Translations under genes and position numbers: made by a program
In this document: piece after piece, positions 39,301 through 64,000 of the stretch
How the letters are laid out: each line of letters begins with the position of its first letter
How positions within the stretch are numbered: position 1 is the stretch's first letter
Source of the DNA: Hyperoplus lanceolatus
Taxonomy: Eukaryota; Chordata; Actinopteri; Uranoscopiformes; Ammodytidae
Reading direction: 5' to 3'
Assembly: GCA_026929865.2 (NCBI GenBank)
Contig: CM049411.1
Location: 5,996,001-6,060,000 of the forward strand
Length of the DNA stretch: 64,000 nt
Notes under the pieces: generated by a model
The model's input: the letters and a program-made list of their open reading frames with translations, nothing else
Told to the model about the DNA's origin: nothing
Database searches by the model: none

Positions 39301-41282
39301 CCCACTCCGCTGTGAGTGGGTACGATCGCTATAAGTGCTTAAGGGAAGAGGGAAGGGGACAAGAGGAGGATGTTGATGATAGATGGTTTGGAATTCAAAA
39401 TGTCACATGGGCTAATAAGTACTACATGGAGAATAGATAAGTGCTACACAGCCCTTCTAGCCTCCTACATGCGGGGATCTCTCTCCACACCTAGCACGGT
39501 TAGTTAAGGGGCGAGTTAAGGGGTATCATGTGCTGCAAGTTTAATACTGACAATGATACAGGTTTGGGACTGAGCCCACTGCGAATGCCAGCCTCTGTTA
39601 CACAGAGAGGCCAAACAAATTCCAAAATGTCTCACGTTTTACACATGGAAACCATTCGACAATTTTGTTGCTTCAACTTTGATTGCTTAAGGGGGGAGGA
39701 CTGCTGCAGTAGTGCAAAAACTCCCAACACCAGCCTGGCTGAGTCGGGGGTTTGTGAGGAGAGTGATGGAGGGTGCCATTCATTCAGAGCTAGGCTCCAG
39801 AAAGGGCAGTGTCATGAGTTAGGGTAAGACAGGGCAGGTGATGGGTCTCTATGAGTGGTGATAATGCTTGTGGAAGGGTGGGGGGAGGGGGGGCGGGTCT
39901 TTAGACTTTGCCATTGAGGCCAAAGGTGGTGGTCCAGTTCCTCTCTCCTCCCCAGACGTTTTAGAAGTGGGCGTGGCCATCTCTATGACGATCTCCCACG
40001 ATTCCTGCCACACGTTACTGCTTAGACTCCTCTGAGGGGAGCAGGTCAGCCTTCCTGTTCAACCCAGTATGAACTACTGCTCGGCTTTCAGTATAAAATA
40101 GATTTCTCTTAGTCTCTCTCTTTTCATTTGTTCTCTTCTTTGTGAGAGAGGTAAAACACCAGTTAGGCTCGGCCCCAGAATAAGAATGAACAGAGTGGGC
40201 TTTTCCGTATAATCAAATAATCATTCTAGAATGGTCATTTGGCTATAGCACACGACCATGATATCCGCCATGGATGCTTGCTTAGTTAGATACTACTGTT
40301 ATAGTGGTGAGCATTGGTGAAGTGCACAAGACTAAAGGAGCTTTTCGAGTTGCCTTTTTGAAGAGGCCTCTTTTCAGTTGGGGACATTCCACCTTTTAAG
40401 GTCTAATGCACAGTCCATGCATGAAAGAAAAACTTAACTACATCAAAGTATTTAGTGAGATCCAAATGGCGGGCATCGTAGGTGTCAAACTGAAACCCTT
40501 TCTGTACATGCTAATTGAGAGGACGTAGCCACCATGGGTTTCTAGCTTCTCTCAGTTATCAATCCTCTTGCTGCTTGCTTAGATACGGTGTCAGCCGGGC
40601 TGCTCCTCCACACTGTCCTTTGTCACTTCTGTGAGTCGATTCTCCCAAGTTGATAGAAACAAGGTGAAGCCAGATTTCAAAAGATGCCACTTGGTCCCAT
40701 ATAACAAAAAGAGATAAACCCAACTGTAATGGGTTCCATTCCCCGGAGTCCGTACAACTCTTTCCCAGGGGGATGGCTGGCCCTCCTGTCTTCAGTGGTA
40801 TTTTCATTTCAACCAAGTGATAGCACTGAGGGTGGGTGTGTGAGTGTGTGTGTGTGCGCCGTCAGTGTTTTGTCTCTCCGTGACTACACGTGTGCACATA
40901 TGCATTTGTGTTGTTTTAATCTACACATGTGCCAACTGGGATGGTGTGTGTGTGTCTGTGTGTTGAGGCTGTGTCCACAGAGGTGAGGTAGTGCCTGACA
41001 CCACATAGCCTGGGGGGGGGTGTCCACTTTGAGGTAAATGGTAGAAGCCTTCTTGGCATTTGCCTGCTTTCAGTGATACAAAAAAATAAAAAAAGGCAAA
41101 TGAGTATGGAAGCCTTGAGGGGCCACACTGAGTTGAGTCCGTGAGGAGAGGACTCGGTACAAGCCCTGCAGGTTAGGGCTGTATATATATATTTATATAT
41201 ATATACATATTTCGACACCGCCACGCAGTGCATACAGTAAAATGAGGCATTTACGTTACTCTGAGGTGATGTGTGTTTTTCA

Positions 41283-41285
<3 letters not shown>

Positions 41286-41368
<83 letters not shown>

Positions 41369-41397
41369 GAGAGAGAAAGTGTGTGTGTATGTGTGTG
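41286..41397. repeat. (TG)n tract
   Basis: About 38 units, then AGAGAGAGA and more TG. Confidence 0.95.
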
Positions 41398-41694
41398 AGA
41401 TGAGCTTAGCCGTCCTGCTGTCGGTAGCTGCTATCCTAACCCTCCTCTGAGAGCTCTCGGGGGAGATTTACGTCTGACCCCTGGGCTCTGAGTCTGCAAT
41501 CCGTTGTTAAATCTCATCTCCTCTTTCTATCACCACACCTCCCTCTCTCCCTTCCCCTCTACTAACTCCTTTCTTTACTTCCCTCAATGCAGTAACTCCT
41601 TGGAGAGAGAGAGAGAGAAGGGCTTAATTGTCATTCATAAGACGGCAGGTTGCTGGCTCAAGCAGCACTGGCAATGACAAGGCAAGTCTGCAGC

Positions 41695-41696
<2 letters not shown>

Positions 41697-41786
<90 letters not shown>
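41697..41786. repeat. (TG)n tract
   Basis: About 45 perfect units. Confidence 0.95.
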
Positions 41787-41787
<1 letters not shown>

Positions 41788-42065
41788 ACAGGAGCCGGTC
41801 CAATGACACAAAATGAAGGTAGATATGGAGCCATGGTCTGCACGTTTTTTTTGTTTGTTTCAAAGGTAGATAACACAATTTCATTTAAACTGGAGTAGCC
41901 TTGTATAAATATAGCACCGGTGTGTTTCTCACTGTAATCTACAAAGGAGAACAATACGAATCTTCCCAAAAAAAAACAGCTGGAACGGCTCAGATTGAGT
42001 TAGAGGAAAAAATTGATAAAATTATCTGGTAGCTCTGCTGAAGTTTCACTGTGCAGTATTTTGCT

Positions 42066-42067
<2 letters not shown>

Positions 42068-42135
<68 letters not shown>
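42068..42135. repeat. (TG)n tract
   Basis: About 33 units. Confidence 0.95.
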
Positions 42136-42137
<2 letters not shown>

Positions 42138-42352
42138 ATGACTGTGAGCAATAACATCACGGAAGAAGAAGTATATCGATTAAAAAACAATGTCACAGAT
42201 GTCCATATATTCTCTGAAGTATCCTGCATTAACACTTATTCAGAAATAATACTGAGACAACATGGGCTTCAGAATGACCTCTACAAAAAGAACCAGAGAA
42301 ATAACCTGCAAAGAGTGCGCTGCTCTGAAGAACAGAGGTGGAACAGGCTGTG

Positions 42353-42354
<2 letters not shown>

Positions 42355-42424
<70 letters not shown>

Positions 42425-42425
42425 T
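42355..42425. repeat. (TG)n tract
   Basis: About 33 units. With the three preceding tracts, four TG runs in 1.2 kb, all the same orientation, (CA)n in the thra sense strand. Confidence 0.95.
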
Positions 42426-42955
42426 GTCTTGGCAAAATGGCTACAACTCTGACTGTAGATAAGACATCATGCTCTCAGACAGAAGGGCCCCCCAAACACG
42501 GATTTCCTTAAAAAAAAAAAAAACAAGGGTTAAGAAAAAAAGGAGGAGAAAGAGGTGGAGGAGAGGTGGTGTTTTGTGAAATAAAACAAAATTCCTCTTT
42601 GTTTGCTTTGAAAAATCTCCTGTTGTTGTTGTTGTTGTTGCAGGTGTGTTGTTGATGTTGTTGATGTTTCCATTAGCGATGGTTTTCCAGTTTGTTTTTT
42701 TAAAATCCACATTACAGTAAAATGTGTGAGAAACGTTGGAGAATTTTTTTTCGCAGAATACATCCAAATGAGGACTCTCCCGCCATCCTTTAACCCTCAA
42801 GAATAACCCAAAAAAAACAGAACAACGACCGATGGCCCTTCCCACATCTACTCCTCAGTTTTGCACTGGCTTCCTTTTTCCCTTTGCGTTTTTAAGTGGC
42901 AACTGTTGTAGTTTTGAAGTTTTTTTTTGCAGTTTTTTTTTCGATTCTCTCAATG

Positions 42956-60716
<17,761 letters not shown>

Positions 60717-60784
60717 CTGTCACACAAAGACAAGAGAAGAAGAAAAAGGCAATGAGTGAACTACAACATACAAAAAACACATAT

Positions 60785-61015
60785 TAAACTTTCTGTTTGT
60801 GTTCATTCTTTGCACCCCCTTTGGAGTAAAGCGGTAATGTTTTGACTACGCCAGCTGTTGTTATTGAGTGAGCATACCCACGACAAAAGCATTAAGAAAA
60901 ACAATATAAAATAGTATTATTTGCACTGATGGTCTCGTTTGCTGTGACATGTTATTTTGATCATCAGAGGAAAATTTTGACAAATTCAGAAATACTTAAA
61001 AGTTCCTCGTAGCTA
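60785..61015. mobile_element. MITE family B, copy 6 (inverted)
   Basis: CTTTCTGTTTGTGTTCATTC to AAAAGTTCCTCGTAGC; interior as in the other B copies. Confidence 0.75.
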
Positions 61016-61534
61016 CTGTAACAAACAGGTGTAAATGTGGACTGACAGAGATGTAAAATACATCAGTAAACTACATAGTGAGGAGGATACGTGGAGTGTT
61101 ATGTTATGAGATCATGAAAATGGAAACCAAACGGAATATAAACATAATTCTTAAACATATTCCTCTCCAGTCTTTGCCTAACCATCTGCTTCTTAAATTA
61201 GGTTAAAAAAAACACAGTAGCTTCGGTTTGCCACTACTTTAAATTCTACCAAAGAGTGTAATTGAAACTCTCAAGAGCAACAACTAAGGGTTTACTCATA
61301 GGCACTGTGTCATGAGAGAAGGGAAAATCTGTGGCAAAAAAAAATTGTTTTATTTGGCAGAAAGGGGACTGAATCCCAAGCAGCACGGAAAAAGGAGTTT
61401 GCGGGAAATACAATTAAAACCCTCAAAACAACTCTAGTTACCCAGAGTACACATGGGAACGGCCCACACAATAACATACAATAACATACACACCGCAACT
61501 TTAACATGCATCTGGCACACGAGCAAAGCAAAAC

Positions 61535-61917
61535 TTAAAGCTATAGTGCGTCACTTTTGTCATATAAATGAATGTGGGTGTACAATCAAGCCAACGCCAA
61601 ACCAGTTGACACAAAGTTGATCAAGCCTATCATAGCTCCCCAAAACTCTCTCTGTATTTCTCAGTGTGGCAGCGTTTACAAACTGGTGTCACCCCCCCTG
61701 ACACTGGTGCAGGAGCTCAGAAACATCCCAAGAAGCACCCAAGAAATGTTTCAGTTGTTGATTCTACTGCTAAGAAAAAACTTGGACGTCCAGCAGAAGG
61801 TATAAAATCCATGCAACATCACAGAAGGCTTACCATAATGCAGATGCACCGACAGTGTTATTGTAATTTCTCCAAATTCCTCATAGGGGCAACATAAGCT
61901 ACACACTATGGCTTTAA
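61535..61917. mobile_element. MITE family A, copy 4
   Basis: TTAAAGCTATAGTGCGTCAC to CTACACACTATGGCTTTAA; full-length interior like copy 1. Confidence 0.8.
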
Positions 61918-61954
61918 GCGTATATGCTCAAAAAGCCTAGTGCACTCAAGAAAT

Positions 61955-62100
61955 GCAAGGCAAGGCATGGCAAATTTATTTATATAGCACAATTCAGACA
62001 CAAGGCCACTCAAAGTGCTTCACAGGCGCAAGAAATACATCAAGATTAAAGTACATCAAGTGTAGAATACACATTGAAAAAAAAAGAAAGACAACTGCAA
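61955..62100 (-). mobile_element. SINE/LINE 3' tail fragment
   Basis: Begins GGCAAGGCATGGCAAATTTA on the plus strand and continues with TATAGCACAATTCAGACACA; the same tail as 50800-50875, opposite orientation. Confidence 0.6.
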
Positions 62101-62237
62101 CCCCGCTGACACATGTAAAAGGCATGTGTGTATACAGAAGGGACCTGGCTTGCTCTAAAGGGAATTGTGAACCTACAGAGATGGAAAAGGGAGGGAGCTA
62201 AGTAGATGGGAGGAAAAAGCATTTTCTAAGAATGCAG

Positions 62238-62485
62238 AGAGAGAGAGAGAGGGAGGGGGGGAAGAAGGAGGAAGAGAGAGAGAGGGAGGGAGAGAGAGAC
62301 AGAGAGAGGGGGGAGAGGGGGAAAGAAGGAGGAAGAGAGAGAGAGGGCAAGAGAGTGTTTATTGTCTGAATATTTTGACTTATTGTACAAGTATTTTGAT
62401 GCTTTGCTTTAGCAACATAGTTTTATAAAACTGTCATGCCGATAAAACCCATATGAATTTGAGAGAAAGAGAAAGAGAGAGAGAA

Positions 62486-62519
<34 letters not shown>

Positions 62520-62575
62520 GGAGAGAGATTGCGAGAGAGAGAGTTAGAGAGAGACAGAGCGATAGAGTGTGAGTG
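62238..62575. repeat. Two GA-rich blocks
   Basis: 62238-62347 and 62460-62575, separated by a LINE 3' end. Confidence 0.9.
62385..62455 (+). mobile_element. LINE 3' end
   Basis: CTGTCATGCCGATAAAACCC then ATATGAATTTGAGAG, running into a GA-rich run. Related to 43500-43748. Confidence 0.5.
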
Positions 62576-62709
62576 AGGAGTGAGTGCTAGATGTGTATAG
62601 TATCCCAAGGGTGCAGCCACTCTGCTCTCAGACCGCTCCTGTCCACTCCAGGGCCTTTTAATACCAGGACACCATTAGCACCGTAAATAAAATTCTTTAA
62701 GACACGTGG

Positions 62710-62822
<113 letters not shown>

Positions 62823-63846
62823 GGCAATAGGTTACATCGCTCTGTCAAAAGTGCATTATAGTATGTTCTTTATTACCTGGATGGCATGTGATGTATCGAT
62901 ATTATCATGAAATATCGCCAGTTGATTATTTCACAGAATATATGTTTCACTGTTGTTGTTTACAGCAGCAGGGTCCACAGTTTGGTTTACAGACATATTG
63001 TAGTCTTAAGTTTTAGCGCAGAGATGCCTCAAATTATGATGATAGAATTATTCCATACTAGAAATGATATGTAGAGTAAACATCTTTAGTAAACTAACTG
63101 CAAGCTCTGTGAATGTAAACACACCCCCACCCTTCCTCTGAAACTGTGTTTGATTTGATTGTATTACATTATGTAGACTACACACAATATACAAATGGCT
63201 GGAGTATATCAAAAATATATTTTTCCAAATTCTTTAATATTTTTTCCAATATCCATGCTGCTGTCTCACCACTATTCATAATGCGTTTCAATAATCCCTG
63301 CTCTATGTAGCTCCTCCATTTCATTTGTACTGTGTCGCCTGGGAGAGAAATGTGATTATATTCAAATGTTTCCCTTGAGAATATGTTGTATTAAACTGAA
63401 ATGCACAATTGGATTTATTCCCCCTTGTTCATTATTTTCCTATATCAGTAGGAGCCTGTTATTTTCAAGCACAGCATTTACCAGGCTGAGTGTATGAAAA
63501 AATAAAATTGTTTCCCAGGTATTATAATGAAGAGCTGTTATTCTAAGTGATTCTCCTGTTCCCCACAAATGATTAGAAAGTCTGATTAGTGAAAAATTGC
63601 ACATTTTATTCCACCACCTGAACTTCTTATACGCCAATTACATATTCCACCTCGCCTGGTGGTGGAATATGTACTATTGGCCCCCTTTAGAAACACAACC
63701 ATATAATTGCCTGTTAAGTTGCTGTGGTTGAGCAAAACAATGTCAACCAAAAAATTGCCCTTCACAATTAACATTGGTTTTCAATTACAGCGCAACATGT
63801 CATGTTTTCAGCTATTGTTCCCTTTGCCCTTTTCGGGAATACATCA

Positions 63847-63848
<2 letters not shown>

Positions 63849-63944
<96 letters not shown>

Positions 63945-63966
63945 TTGACAGGGTGTACACACACAC

Positions 63967-63998
<32 letters not shown>
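63849..63998. repeat. (CA)n tract at the window edge
   Basis: About 47 units, a GATTGACAGGGTGT spacer and more CA up to the end. Confidence 0.95.
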
Positions 63999-64000
63999 CA

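Larger units (their letters stand above)
36400..42955 (-). other. thra 3' UTR and downstream flank, no gene identified
   Basis: Directly downstream of the thra stop. It is free of recognisable dispersed repeats and holds only (TG)n tracts, homopolymers and a (TTG)n run. No ORF resembles a protein. Minus-strand AATAAA motifs exist (for example near 37677 and 38168) but too far away to assign as the thra polyadenylation site. The extent of the UTR is unknown. nr1d1, often adjacent to thra in vertebrates, was not seen. Confidence 0.4.

Noticed and set aside
38955-39440. 161-residue plus-strand ORF in non-repeat sequence
   Set aside because: No recognisable motif, no codon or splice support; antisense to the probable thra 3' flank. 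Kept as chance ORF.
39902-39960. Minus-strand reading NVWGGERNWTTTFGLNGKV ending in a stop, looked like a terminal exon
   Set aside because: A stop directly upstream in frame and no AG acceptor in between, so it cannot be an exon in that frame.
34272-42955. nr1d1 (Rev-erb alpha), commonly next to thra
   Set aside because: No zinc-finger or ligand-domain exon resembling it on either strand in the window.

Overview
The window looks like nuclear DNA of a teleost fish. The evidence is one intron-rich vertebrate gene plus a typical fish repeat load: very many long (CA)n/(TG)n tracts, Tc1-type and hAT-type DNA transposons, small TTAA-ended MITEs, tRNA-derived SINEs and LINE 3' ends. There is no prokaryotic or viral gene layout and no RNA gene beyond the SINE heads.

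The only cellular gene I can support is a thyroid hormone receptor alpha gene (thra) on the minus strand. Seven coding exons (60716 down to 42956) join with matching phases and give 390 residues: the end of the A/B domain, the complete two-zinc-finger DNA-binding domain, the hinge, and the complete ligand-binding domain ending in the alpha-type tail FEDQEV. The offset to human TR-alpha1 (410 residues) is exactly 20, so only the first short coding exon is missing; it should lie beyond the right edge. The five classical T3-contact residues are present. Whether this is the thraa or thrab paralogue cannot be settled here; thrab is my weak preference.

Layout. 1-31 kb: gene-free DNA with a decayed LINE reverse transcriptase (2.9-4.7 kb), MITEs, a hAT-like element nested in a TA-flanked element (18.3-21.3 kb), a decayed Tc1-like element (22.6-23.8 kb) and a three-level nest MITE / hAT-like / SINE (24.2-25.5 kb). 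31.1-32.7 kb: a nearly intact Tc1-like transposon with 280-bp inverted repeats and a transposase broken by one frameshift. 34.3-42.95 kb: no dispersed repeat recognised, only simple repeats; its right part is presumably the thra 3' UTR and flank. 42.96-60.7 kb: thra exons and introns, the introns packed with microsatellites and MITEs. 60.7-64 kb: presumed first coding intron.

The most interesting observations concern thra splicing. (1) The 101-nt first-zinc-finger exon has a GC instead of GT donor that is itself the start of a (CA)n run, and is preceded by a complementary (TG)n run just upstream of its acceptor. (2) The last intron carries a second copy of the final 3' splice site, 176 bp upstream of the real one; its use would give a receptor truncated before helices 11-12. 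(3) At least five MITE families in the window share the same TTAAAG(G/C) terminal hexamer.
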